Part shown: one piece after another, positions 44,261-57,264 of the stretch | Position numbering within the stretch: position 1 is the first letter of the stretch | Layout of the letters: each line of letters starts with the position of its first letter | NCBI GenBank assembly: GCA_022495005.1 | Contig: JAGYXB010001862.1 | Coordinates: forward strand, 248,001-312,000 | Direction of reading: 5' to 3' | From: Rhyacophila brunnea | Taxonomy: Eukaryota; Arthropoda; Insecta; Trichoptera; Rhyacophilidae | Length of the DNA: 64,000 nt | Made by a program: the position numbers and the translations under genes | Notes under the pieces: model-generated | Database searches by the model: none | What the model was told of the DNA's origin: nothing | The model's input: the letters and a program-made list of their open reading frames with translations, nothing else

Positions 44261-47200
44261 CGTTTTGTGAGATTCAAAATTTTTGATTGACATCACTACT
44301 TATAGGTATATTAAATAGTATATATTCCAATATTACGGCCAAGTCAAACATAAAGGATTCAGAGAAATTTAGGATTGTTAACTCATGAATATATGGAAGC
44401 AGGTAATGCCGGACTACGGCGAAATAAGATAGATTCAGAAATTTCCATGCCACAAAAGAAAAACAGAAAATCTGACCATCGAGCGTTTACTCTAATATTT
44501 TGTCACTCATCTCTGTGCAGTGCCTGTTATTTTTTTGTTTGCGTGCCACTAACCTTTATCCAGCAGGGATTTTTCACCAATGTCTTTATTTTAAATGTTT
44601 TATATTATTAATTAACTTGTGGTAGTAAAGTTAATACAACTAATAACTATTTATAAGAAAAGTGATTGAAAATAATAATAGTATTGGATATGATATGATG
44701 CCCAACCGATGAATGAAATAATGTTTACTTTCTGAACAATGAATAACATAGATCTTCTTTTAATAATTTCAGTGTATATTATTTTAAAGCTTTGGTAAGT
44801 AGGTATCTAGTTAAACGTTGTTGGTAACTGAAAACGCACAGTTTTAAATTGTATTTTTAATATTCTCGGGCCGCGCAATCGATGAAAGGGTGTGAAAATT
44901 GTTGAGACGCTAAGAATTTTTCACGAAATTGAAAATAATATAATCTCGCGGCGCCTGTCTTCGATAGCCATTAAGTATATTAGGGAAGGAAAACAAACAT
45001 TTGGATGTGAAACATGCTTTCACTTTGTCTTTCTCGTCACGATCTCGGCATTAGCCCTGAAACATATTACTATGAGATGGAAAGCTCACGGGAGCATTTC
45101 GGGAAATTGCGAAAATTTTCCACTTTTTAAGTAAAACAGAAAAGTTTGTCATGAGACATTAAAATATGATAATATGTTAACCTGATTACACGTTATATTT
45201 ATAAATGTAATATGTATATCGTCACCTCAATACTACAACTCGCTAACTTGATTTTCACTGTTTTTGAGATAGCTATTGAATATGATTCTAAACTTCCTAC
45301 TCTACAAGATGATAAAACTAAGTAAGTCAAAAATTAATGGGAACTGTGTTAATTTTGTGTTTGAAAATATTAGATAACTTTAAAGCCACAAATGCATTAC
45401 TTAATTAAATAAAATAATATATCTACAATATTTTTCATACAATTGAACATTATTTATATATTCCCAATTATTAGACAAGCATATTTGTCCATTTTTACTT
45501 TTAAATAATAATTATAGCCTAGATTTATGTTAATCAAGTAAAGTTTAAATTTAATTTTCCCAACAATGACCAAATCAGAGTCAAATCAACATCAAACTTA
45601 TGTTAAGATTGGGTTAATAATACAATCGACCTTAATTATTCTTTAAGCTGATTGCTTCCTGATTGGTAGAGTTTTGAAATTCCTTAGTTTAAACATAAAT
45701 ATAGAAAATAATTCACAGGAATTATGAACGAATCAATAGCTTAAAAGTGAAAGCACTAACCAGGAAAGTGAAAGATGTTCACTCCCACTTCCACTCCCAC
45801 TCGGTACAACTATTTTTTCTAGATTTTAATATGTATGTTTGAGGTTATTCAAAATGGTGTTTCTTCTATAATAAAGAATCTAACATTCCTTATCATATGT
45901 ATTGAATAATAAAATAATAATTTGATTATTCATAGATTTATGGAAAAGCTTTCATTTTCTATGTAGTGTATCTATGAATATTCTCGTTCATATTACGGTA
46001 ACAATAGTTATACTTAAAAAAACTTTTAGATATGTCTGAAATAAAAATAATACTTTTGATTTGCAAAAGGTCTAATAAAAAAGCTCTCAGATAAGAAAAT
46101 TTTCACTTTATTTGTCATTAATTGAAATTGGCTGCTGAGAACATAAAAAGGCAAACAATTCGTTGTTATTTGAACGATCCCAATAATATTCCAGCAGAAA
46201 AGATGTAATTACTTAATATAATTTTGGAAATTTACACCATTCATAAACTTCTCGTAAAACTTACTAACTATAGTTTTAATAATAGTCAATGGTAACATTG
46301 TGCAAGTGAGTGGTTAATGTAATTATGTAATATCTATAATATGTGCATCTGACTGAACTAAGTGTTGTAGAAGCGCTGTATTTTCCTGGGTAGTTTCGAA
46401 CCTGTCGTTTTCTACTTGTGGACTTTCTAATATAAAATAGAAACAAACGAATCCCTCTGTAGTAGGCGGCGAGCCATCAGTCAGTTGCCAGCCATAGGTT
46501 TTCTGGCGGATAGAAGCGAAAAATTAACAATTTTATGACTGCTTAAAATTCACAAAGGTTGTCCCGCTTATAGCGTTGTATAATGTTACTACTTACACTG
46601 CGGCAATATCTTTCGCTCAAAGATGCTGAGGTAACGTCCACCACCACCATCTCAAATCCACCACATTACAAGTGCGCATTTATAAATTCAAAAAAATATC
46701 ATTTAAAGATTTATCGCAGAAAAAAATAACGGGTAATGAATTGTTTTGGGATTTATTATCCAGGAATACGAACGTTGTAAGTATAGAAGAGGACAATTTA
46801 TTGAACAAGTTTAAGCAAAAGAACTTGAATGTGTAAATACTATTTGTAATAATATTATTGAAATAAACAATATTTTTTTAAATGTAATATCTGACACTGG
46901 CAACTACATGGCCTTAGTCATATATTATAATAATATTGTTTATATTAGGTATATTGTTTTTTGGCTTTTACTTTATTCATTCCATCAATGTCGACTACGT
47001 ATGATAAAAAGTTGTGTAGTTGTTGATACATTCAAAATTGAATACATCCTAAATGCCTCTTGATTTAATGGAAAATTTTAATAAAATGAAATTTTGCTCT
47101 ACTGCCAAAATGGTGCAGTCGACCATGTTTCAGCGTGCTCTGATACAATAAATGACAACTGATTCAAACACTCACTAAAATGTTACTCAAAATAGCTATG

Positions 47201-47734
47201 CGGGAAGGGAAAAACCTTTGAACCAAATAAAATATTGTCATTGCTTGTCATCAAATGGTAATATAATACATATTCCATATTATTATTAAATACGAGTACA
47301 TATTATTATTATATATCTGACGTATCGGTAATTTAAATTCATGTTTTATATAAATTCTTTAAAATTTATTCAGTGTAAAGTAATTAAAAAAAATGAATTT
47401 ACAAAATCCGCCGATTGAGGTAAGATGACATACAATATAAACACAATATAAAAAACATATGCAAAAAAGTCCCAAAAAGGTTGCTAACCTATTCGGATAC
47501 TACAGAAATTCTACTGACAAAGAAAGAAGATGATTGTGCATGGATTTATTGTAATGAAATAAATATAAAAGTACACAAGATCTAAACTCGGAGAAACATA
47601 AGACGAAATGTGGAAAATAGGCTCAAACTGATATTGCTGGGTTAGATGTTCTCGATAAAACATATCTTTTATTTTAAAATACATATTTTTTTCGAAATTT
47701 TTATGTAGTTTGCATGTCATTTTGTATACTTATA
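44261..47734. other. Long AT-rich non-coding stretch
   Basis: A block at 44940-45125 has a plus-strand open frame (44892-45134) without recognisable domains. A CpG-containing patch lies at 46440-46515. No transposon boundary or gene is supported. Confidence 0.45.
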
Positions 47735-48007
47735 CATCTATTCTTTACACAAGACGGCTATCGAGGGTAGTTTTTCATATTTTTGTATTGAAGTAATAAA
47801 ATCTTTACAAAAAGTATGTTGTAATTGTTACAATATGTACTATAGTTTAACAGCCATGTGCCAAATTTTAGAGCTAGATAGACAGTTTTGACTGTTTAGA
47901 CGGCTAACTTATTGTAACAATTATAATACCTCAATATATTCATATGATAAACTACCCTCGATAACCATCGATAGCGACCGATAGCAATCTTGTGTATAGA
48001 ATAGATG
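47735..48007. mobile_element. MITE with about 45-bp inverted ends
   Basis: The left end (CATCTATTCTTTACACAAGA, then GGCTATCGAGGGTAGTTT) is inversely repeated at the right end. The right copy carries an extra 18-20 bp of CGATAGC-type sequence. A nested inverted pair (TTGTAATTGTTACAAT and ATTGTAACAATTATAA) lies inside. There is no coding capacity. The superfamily is unknown. Confidence 0.7.
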
Positions 48008-48410
48008 CGTTGGTATTTTAAAATGTTTTTTTTTGCAATATATTATTTTTTTACTGTTGTAATATTTTGTTATTAAAAATATGACAATTTATGAAGAAAT
48101 AGAGTTACTTGCTTTACAGTAAATTTCTTTTGTAATAATTATTTAAATATTATGTTGATATCAAAGATGTTGAAAAAAATCTACTTTTGTAGAGATGGAA
48201 TATAAATCTACGAAATTGAAGCAAAAGGACCACTAGTCCACTGATTAGGTGAGATCCAAATGATTTTCCATTACATGTTAATTTTCAGAGAACTTTAACA
48301 CTATTGTTATGACATTTATTTCCCAATTTGCAAATGCAAGTCTAATAAAAACACAATCCATCACAATGAGTAGACAAGCAGCCAATACTACTGCTCTCTT
48401 CTTGGTCGGG
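48008..48410. other. AT-rich non-coding DNA
   Basis: No gene visible. The end near the LINE fragment may include its 3' UTR. Confidence 0.4.
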
Positions 48411-48413
48411 CAC

Positions 48414-48806
48414 TCATGGCTGAGGATCGTGACCACATTTAAATTTCGCCATCCTTTGAGCGACCAAGACTTTCCATCCTTCTCGATCTTCCGCTTCTCT
48501 CAGGGCAGAATGGATGGTGCCCCCAGTCAGCTCTTTCACTTGGTCGCTCCATTGCGCAGACGCTCTTCCTCTGCTTCGCCTTCCCTGGAGGCTACCCAAA
48601 ACTACCAGTCTCTCCAGGTTGTCCGGTCCGCGCCTGACAATATGTCCAAAAATCTGCAGAATTCTTCTCAGACATATCGTCGAGAGCCGTTCCTTTATCT
48701 TCAGTCTCTGGATGATGGACTGGTTCGTCCTGTGCTCCGTCCAAGAAATGCGAAGCATTCGGCGCCAACACCACATCTCAAAGGCATCAGTTGCCTTCCG
48801 TTTTTA
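48414..48806 (-). pseudogene. LINE reverse-transcriptase C-terminal fragment
   Basis: The minus-strand frame begins upstream of the first ATG (KRKATDAFEMWCWRR at about 48806-48762) and stays intact to its stop at 48414. It includes MLRISWTEHRTNQSI, LQIFGHIVRRGPDNLERLVV, GRRSRGRASAQWSDQV and the end CGHDPQP. This is the well-known C-terminal region of a LINE polyprotein found in many insects (FEMWCWRRMLRI-x-WT-x-HRTN ... FGH-x-x-RR). The catalytic RT and endonuclease are absent, so it is a 5'-truncated, dead copy. The frame is undamaged over about 130 codons, so it is younger than the 38-kb fragment. Confidence 0.75.
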
Positions 48807-48809
48807 TAT

Positions 48810-51800
48810 TTTCTGTTGAATCATATAAACTTGACAATTCTATGTATTGATAAATACTTTTTTTGTATAGAAATACAAATATAAATAATATAAAAAATAG
48901 AAATACTGAATAAATATAGAATACTGAAATGTCATTTTGACATTTCATATTGATTTCCACAGTAACGCACGTATATATTAATAATTTAGTTGCTAGGACC
49001 CCCTTAGCAACCAATAATAGTGGTTTACTTCTTACGATTTTTTTTCCGAAATAACTTTCCATACAAAACAGAATTAACTGAAAATGAATTAAATTCTGCA
49101 GATGGCTAAAAGTATTAAAAGAATACATTGTCATCATGTTCTGATATATTCTAAAAGTTTCAAATGTCTTGCTAGTCGGGAAGTTAGTTAAAAATTAATC
49201 GATTGCAAGATTTGTATTGGACAAACAAGAAAAAATTTGTACTGGACAAACAAGAATACGAGCTAATAAAAACGTGGTAAAATGGCGACAATTTTGTATA
49301 TGTTAGAAAATACGTAAGTAAGTGAGAGTTTACCAAATTAACCATGCTTAATGCGTTTGGTGAATAATTTCAAATTTCATAATAGAAATAATATATAGGG
49401 CTACTTTTAGTTTAGTAGAAATTCTTTGGTTGTTTTAACAATTTTTACAATAAACAACAATATATCATTTTGTACACCTTTACATTGGGTATATCAATAA
49501 CATTCACTCCAGCACAAGGCTACCTTCTGAAAATCATACTAATATTTTAATGTTTTGATAATATAACTAAATTTTATTTAAGTCCAGTCATCCAGTCACA
49601 TGTGTTACATGTGTTACTAAATTCAAAATACAATTTTCCAACAATGTCAAATCAAGGTCTCAGTATTTACGTGAGGACATGTTCTTTGAACACGACAATT
49701 TCTTTTGTGTTTTAAGTATGGGAAGATAAAAAAAGTACCCGTTTTATAATATCAGTTAATGCATATAAATATGTTTGCGTATTAAGAATGACAAAGGGGT
49801 GGCGGGAATTTTCAATAAGCATTTACGTCCTCGCACGCTTGATAAGATCGAAAAATGATTACATGCCAATGACAAAAGCGCACTGTTTTGAATCGATCTC
49901 GCCCGAATGACACATGTATAAGGAGCTTTGTATGAAATATTTTAGGGGGGTTACAATATGTCAATAGATTAAAAGTAAACATTTCACAGATTAAAATAGG
50001 GGATGAGCCCAGCTTACTATGGTGTGGCATCTGAAAATACAATAGGTACTAGTGTTTTGATATTAAATGTAAAATGTAGTGAATAAAATATATTTACATT
50101 AATTAAATTAGATAAATTCAATCTGTTCATTATCATTATAAATAGCGTGTAAAAAAAGATACAACTGAAAATATAATAAAATTGTTTAGTATACACGAAA
50201 TTATTATCAAATGTTGGCAGTGCCACCTGTCAACATTATTGAATGTGGTAATATGCCAATACTGCACTGTAATCATATGTTAAATTATTATGAAAGTATC
50301 ATATCATTTATTTTCTTTTACGACTCGATTAAAATAGACGATTCCCTTGTTTGCTTGTCAGTTTATTTTTCAAATTTAGAATTTGCTTATACGTGTATTT
50401 TCTCCCTCACTTTCCCTTTTTATATACGCCCGTTTGACTTGCTCTCTCTATTTACATATTTTTTCTCTCGTGCGTTAGACAGGCATCATATATATAAATC
50501 AATACAAATATATATTGACTATTAGGAAAGCTGCTAAATTTTCATATTTAATTAATACTTCGACAGTAAAATGACCGTACCTACAGTTTAAACCCATCAA
50601 AATATGTAGCGCCAATTGTGGATGTATTTAGTTCCGTAATAATCGACTGATTGCATCTACAGCATAGAATCTTTAGATACAAAACTAGTGATATTGAATT
50701 GGTGATAAAAGCAAAAAATATATATATATATATATACCTATTAAGCATGGTAATCTCATGGTTAATGTTAAAACAAATGGTTTTTTTTATTTGATTGAAG
50801 AATCACACACACCGTGTACAGTCGAGTTCTAATAGTTTGGCCATATTGATAATATTATTGAATTCTATTTTTGTTATCACGTCTAGAAAAAAAGTATTAA
50901 AGATAATTAAAAACCACGAAAGAGCCATGTTATTTGTTTAGTGTTTTTTTATATATTAATTTTAGAAGAATCGCTTGTATTTTTTCTGAATATGGTACCA
51001 TTTATATTATATTAATCTAACTAATAACTAAATTATATGTTTTTATTTATTACCTACTGAACATTGATAAGATTCTACTCATATTTTAACTGTCCGATTT
51101 TTTTTATTATATTATAATAATTAGGAGTTTAATTATCTGTATTAAACGAGCTACCTACTATACATTTAAGATAAATTTAAAACAAAATTATCATTCCTTC
51201 TCATATTTATGTTTGAATCATCGTATTATATTATGTGCTCCAGACTTATTTATGCAAATATTAAAAGTAATTAGAAAGCCACCTACACAATATATTGCAA
51301 ATAATTACATATATGTCGTACCTTAGTAATTATATTGTAAAACACTCCAATCTAACATGAACTAATTATATTAATTGAAAATTGGCATGACAAAATACGC
51401 GTATGTCAGTTTTATGGTGATGGTACTAACGATTGTCGTTCAGCATAAGGGCGGAAGTAGGAAATTAAACATTTTCCGGTGCAACAAGTTGTGATGCGTG
51501 CACTTTAAAAAGTCAAAATTATCGGCTATCGAGCAGTAATCAGATTGCACGCACATGTTAAATCACGCACTCGTGTTTTACAACATTACTTTAATTACTG
51601 TTGTATCCAAAAATATTGTAACATTTGCTGTCTTATAGTTAAATCCAAAGCAACTTTGCGATATAAATTACCTAGATATGATAATATTTAAAAATTACGA
51701 AAAACTACTCGAAGGGTTAAAGTGGGCTTAATTTTTTATGTGTTTGAAATGAACCTGAAATTAACTATAGCGCCACCGATGTAAGAAAGCTTACCGACAG

Positions 51801-52014
51801 GGGAAACTATACATATTGCTAAATTAACTTAATTTAGTTAGGAAGTTAAATAATTAGTCATATTTTTTTATAATAATATTTTCACATTTGACGAATTTTT
51901 AAATTTTTTTGTATATAATGTACTTACCTATTTTTGTTAGCTGTATAGTAAAATATATAAACCTTCTATAAAATATGTCTACGTCTTTTCCTAAAGATGT
52001 TGCAAAATTTATTA
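48810..52014. other. AT-rich non-coding DNA
   Basis: An AT microsatellite lies at 50718-50736. Plus and minus open frames at 48787-49137 and 50211-50525 are AT-rich and carry no recognisable protein. No repeats are recognised. Confidence 0.45.
50718..50736. repeat. (AT)n microsatellite
   Basis: Uninterrupted alternating AT. Confidence 0.9.
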
Positions 52015-52140
52015 GAGAGCCATTAGTTAAAATTTGTCGCAATTAAGTATGCCGCCTTTAGCATAGTGGTCTATGTGCATGAGCGCGAAACTCGAGGGAT
52101 GCAGGTTGAATTCTGCAAGGCGTCTTACTTTTTCAAAAAA
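52015..52140 (+). repeat. tRNA-derived SINE, copy 2 of a matched pair
   Basis: The leader TTAAAATTTGTCGCAATTA (52026-52044) is followed by A-box-like TAGCATAGTGGTCTATGTGC, GAGCGCGAAACTCGAGGGAT and B-box-like GGTTGAATTC, then a T/A-rich tail. All parts align with 18150-18285 on the other strand. The A box is better preserved here. Confidence 0.72.
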
Positions 52141-53440
52141 TGAAAGACACGGTGAACTGTTCATACTTTTATTAATATTTTTCTACTCTCTCTTTATTCT
52201 TTTAAATAGTTGCAGCAGTATTATTAAAACTTAACTCCTACCTTATGTTGTATGTGGTCAACTATACCTATCTATAATTAGAATAAACTATAAAGTATCA
52301 ATTTTGATTATATCATCAGATTTAGGTAACTTTTATTACCTAACACAGTATGACATATATTATACTAACGTTAAAATAATGCACGTGGATTAGTTCGAGC
52401 ATAACTCGAAAATGTCATATGATTAATTGTCAGTTTTATATTTAAATAAGTGATCTTTATGTCTCCACATGAGGCATTAATCACCTGTGTTCATATGAAT
52501 ATTACTTACAAATTATAGAGTAAATAATTTCATCGTAAATATTTAAAGTTTTCGCTTGTTTCTTTCGTTTCAATTACTTACGGATGGAATAACATATCGA
52601 TTTCGCATTTAAATTATAATTAAAAGTCGCTTAGTATGGAGTATTTATTACTGCTATTGTAGATGTATGTATATCGTCTAGCAAATTAGAGTTACATTTG
52701 CTTATTTTTGAAAATAAATGAATTGCAAAATCGTTTTTACCATTGAATATATAAGTACTAGGTATACTTAAGTGAAAGCTAGGGTTAGGCTTAGATCAGT
52801 ATCTCTTTCAGCTAGAACAAATTGGCTTCGAGATTGTATCTAATATAAAAATGTTTAAGTATTGTTATTACTGGGTGTTTCTATATTACCTATCACGCGA
52901 TCGTTTGGTCCGCATTTGCTGGTTCGGCGAACACGCTTGACAGCCTCCACTTTCGTGAGAGTGGCTAGTTTCATTTCTGTGCGCTAATGACAGGATGAAT
53001 TTGCAGCGATTGTGATCGCCATGTGTGCTCGCCAAGTGTGATCATTTTATGCTAGCTGTTATCATTTTGGCTCCATAAGATGTTTGCGATGTAATCGAAA
53101 AAAATAAAAGATATGTAGATAGAAATCTTATACGCATTCCGTATTAGGAATTTTATGAAGGTACGAGTAGTTTAATTTTGGAATCGAGCAATTGTACGTG
53201 TGGCTATATTTGTAACAAATTCATTATTTTCTTCCTCTATAGAAAGCGCTGAAAAAAAAATGGAAGCTCGCTTTTTGGTTTGAAGTCTGTTGATTTGTTT
53301 TCTTAACCTACGAACGCATTTTTTTAGTATTTTACGTGATTATTCATCTTAAAAATAATGACCAATGTAATATTTTTGACTACCTACATTTAATTGATGA
53401 GGAAGTCTTTCCACAGATAGCTACATTTTATATTCAAATA
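52141..53440. other. Non-coding DNA with one complex block
   Basis: The block at 52890-53065 is CpG-containing and complex, including GACAGCCTCCACTTTCGTGA and TGATCGCCATGTGTGC. It has no long frame. It may be regulatory. The rest is AT-rich. Confidence 0.35.
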
Positions 53441-53443
53441 CAT

Positions 53444-53680
53444 GCTTTGGCATGGCGTGAGGCACAAGAGTTGGCGATGGACCGAGGGAATTGGCGCGAA
53501 TTTGTGCTTGCCCTATGCCCTAACGCTGGGTCGTGACAATTTGAAAGAAGAAGAAGAGATGCCTTGGCATGGCAAGAGGCGCGAGAGTTGGCGATGGACC
53601 GAGGGAAGTGGCGTGAATTTGTGCTTGCCCTATGCCCTAATGCTGGGTCGTGACAGGGTGAAAGAAGAAGAAGAAGATAT
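53444..53680 (+). pseudogene. Tandemly duplicated LINE C-terminal tail
   Basis: Two near-identical units with a 117-bp period (53444-53560 and 53561-53680) each encode AMDRGKWREFVLALCP-like sequence followed by NAGS and a stop. The pattern DR-x-x-WR-x-x-V-x-x-LCP is the extreme C-terminus of a LINE polyprotein family. Each unit ends in a GAAGAAGAAG run like a LINE 3' tail. A third, degenerate start (ATGCTTTGATACGG) follows at about 53679. The unit duplication probably came from slippage or unequal exchange after insertion. Confidence 0.65.
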
Positions 53681-56600
53681 GCTTTGATACGGTATGTGAT
53701 AGGTTCCTATCTAAGATGCATAAAATGTCAAATTGATGTCGAATTTAATTATTATACTTTGTCCAATTCTATAAATTTAAGTATTCAAGGGTTGTTTTGG
53801 AAATATATTATGCAAGTTTTATAATCATGTATGTAATTAACTAATTGGGTGAATCTTATAGTGAAATTTCATGATGTCTCCAAAAGAACTTTCAATACAC
53901 GCAGTTATTTAATAATCATTTCATTCTTTATTTAAAATTTGTTTAAATATTTTGTTGATTCTTTTATCTCTGAATTGAATACTTTTCATACGTCATTATC
54001 ATATTCTCTTGAAACTTGATCATATTTTGTGACCAATTTTGGTTTTACATTTGTTTTCTTTATGCGATGTTATGCTACCGTGGCTAAATAACTGTTTGTT
54101 ATAATATAAATATGGTAAGGTAGTTAAATAAGATAACTGATAAGTCAATGGCGAAATCTAACAATGTAAAACGGCGGCGTGCAGAGCAAATCGCGAATCA
54201 AGCTCGATCCTTATTGGACATTTAAATTGCTCTATAATTTGCGTTATCTTTTACCTTCATTCACATATCACCTAGCCGGCAAATTACACCGCGGAGGGCA
54301 GTCACTTTTAAAGACTTCTGACCTCTCCCCCACTGCGCATGAGCAATTCTTGTTCCGTTTTGCAAAAAAATATGTAAATGGCTTTTAAGGATGACCATAA
54401 AATTTATGATGTGTTTAAAATGTCAATAAAAATATTATTTAATACTACATTATGAAGAAAGCTTTTTGTTATTGAACAAGATGAATTTATATTATACTTA
54501 ACTAGGAACACTTATTACATAAATATTACATATTATTAGAAACATACATAATAGAACAAATATTTTTCAAAAATATTAGTAGGTAGGTATCGAGCGAGAC
54601 TTGAAATTTAATTACTATGCGTCTCATTACATTGTTTATGTAAATCAAGTGCAAAGACAAGGGGTTTTCAGGTTCGGACCCTTCCCCAGGAACGAAAAAA
54701 ATACAAATTATTTAAATGACTCGAATATTACTTCGTCTCAATCTTCATCATTACTGAGGACCATGACATGAAATTTTTGGCTGTCGAACAGTTTTCTCAA
54801 CGGGTTAAGTCCACTTCTCTTGTATTCTATGACACGCTTGTAATGGAAGACCCTGGTTCTTGGTAATCATCTGGTGCATTAAATGTTTGCTTCAATATTC
54901 TGAAGTGCTATGTCTAATAGACAAAACATCTGGGACATTACAAACGAACACTAAAGATCCTAATAATTATTATTATCGTGAGGCTAGGTGTTTATTGCTT
55001 GACTCAAAATTCGGAGTGTCTGGGTATGGATAATGTACCTAAAAATGCGGGGTCTGTGGTAGAAGGGAGGAGAAGCTATACATAGTAGGCGGGATAATTA
55101 TGTAAGTATATGGCACTGGGTAGATTTAATTGACCATGCATCATAGAAATATATGGGATTACCTCTCTAACAATTCTAACAAATCAAGAATAATACCTGT
55201 TAACTAGGAAATCATATAATTTTAAAACAATAATTGAATAATAGGCAAGTTGTTAATAATATTGTTTTCGTGAATATGTGCTTTTCCGTACCAGAGAGAA
55301 TTACCATTAAAATAATACAATTAAACCCATATCAAGCAAATTATTAAATTGGACCTGTTTGATAAAAATATTTGATGACTATTATCATACTTAATCAAAC
55401 AGGAAAATAAATATAGCTAGTTTAAAACAGTAACCGATTTTACCGAAAAATTTGAATGAAATTATGGTTTACGTAGCTAAATCTACCGTCGTTCAGTGAA
55501 GGAAGGATAATGATTGGAATTAAAATTGATACAGTGAATCGTCTGTTGTTTATGTTTCTCTGTTGAGCTTCGATACAATTATGTGTTATTTGTATTTAAG
55601 TTGTAAACATTTGACGCTGATTGGCTGGGAAGATCTATAATGCTATATTATTTTGAACAACGATTGTTATAGATAGAAGTTAGAATTATCGAATTACCTA
55701 CACATTAGAGATGTTTGGGATAACGGGTTAGAGATACTGCTTTGAAGTTGATTGATGAAAAGATGTTATTAAGAATATTTGGTCTTCTATTATTTTATGA
55801 AAAAAAAAATAGGATTTCTCTTGGATTACATATTCTTCAAAACAACTATAAAATCATAAATCATTAGACCAAGTTTATCGTTTTCTTGGTAGATAGTTTT
55901 TAATAGTTCTATATAAATATTTCCCAAACTTATACCATGCTGGGAGATAGTATTGCACTAGGCTTTACGCGGATATTTTACGAGGAATGGCAGGAAACTC
56001 GTTGTGATTTTGATTCGAGGGATCGGTAATTGGTAATAGGTGCGTCATCTATAGACGGGTCCGACCAAAGTCATTTATTTTAATACTAATTTACATCAAC
56101 GCATACATATATGTTAATTATACAGGTTATGAAATTGATTTTTAATTTATTAACGGGGCTTGAGAATACAATATGCTCTAACGAAAAAAAAAACAAGGAA
56201 TAAGGGGAAGTTATATCTTGAATATTATAATGTTGTTCATGTCAATAAAAGCGAAAGATAGCTGATCTTCTCAGGTAGGCTGGTTATGGAAGCGTCTATA
56301 TTCTTAGATTTCGTCGTAAGGCGGCGTGGCGTTAAAATGGCGCCGATTTTGAACAAAAACCAAACTATTTCTGCTTTGGTCAATTAATCACTATTAATCG
56401 CAATAATACATCGTTTCACACGTTTCGACATTTTATCGGCGCACCCCAGTTTGACGACGAATTTCTTTTTTATGGGAGGGTACATCGCGATAATCACTTA
56501 AAAGTAATACTAATATGTATGTATATATATTATTATTATATATTATTTTCACATTCAAGGTATAGACAAGATAAGACGTTATACAGGGGTCGACTATGTG

Positions 56601-56888
56601 CTACAGTTCCTTACTTTCACCAAATGTAATAATAATTTTCCCCCTCCCTCCTACTAAACTGCCACAATGGTTTTCACTCTGTAGACAAGGTCTTGAATTT
56701 TTATCAACTGGTTAAATTTGGAGCCAATTTAGTGCTCTATGTTTTTAATCACGTTAAAACTTTCTTTCAGTAAAATAAAATTCTTGGTTAATTATGTTAT
56801 CGATTTCAATACAGTAAAAACTATATTTCTGTATCGCACAGCCAGTGTGTCGTATGTCCATACAACTTTACAGAGAGTAGAGAGTCAG
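53681..56888. other. Non-coding DNA
   Basis: A block at 54165-54395 is balanced in composition, with a plus frame (54179-54388) that has no recognisable domain. A B-box-like GGTTCGGACCC lies at 54673-54683 followed by AACGAAAAAAA, a possible SINE scrap. The rest is AT-rich. Confidence 0.4.
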
Positions 56889-57264
56889 TTAAGGTTATAC
56901 CTCAGCTGAGGCATGGTCTAAAAAGATCGTGACTAGACGATGCGCGGATTGTGCAAATGACGCGAGCCGAACGAAATATAATTTGTCATAAAAAATCAAC
57001 ATGCGTCCTTTTTATGTTATGTATATTATTATATTCGTAATAATAATAGTATATTCATTGACATGTTTTCTTTTCTAAGTACCTACATGCAGAACGTTTT
57101 TTAGCCATCTTTACACGATTTACGAATATATACCCCCGACGCCATCATAAAACAAATTGACGTGCAAACAGGTCGACTAGCGCTCTCCGAATGGCAACGC
57201 GGCCGAAATTTCGTTCCACATACAGTTGAAAATTATTTGCCGTTTCACTTAAGTACGCTCTTAA
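56889..57264. mobile_element. piggyBac-like MITE, copy 2
   Basis: This is the second copy of the element at 35854-36224, in the same orientation and diverged by point changes and small gaps. TTAA bounds it on both sides (56889-56892 and 57261-57264) at positions homologous to copy 1. The left end is TTAAGGTTATACCTCAG and the right end, read inversely, TTAAGAGCGTACTTAAG. There is no open frame. Confidence 0.75.

Noticed and set aside
48309..48884. 191-codon plus-strand frame
   Set aside because: It is antisense to the LINE C-terminal fragment, which has clear family motifs. It is a shadow.
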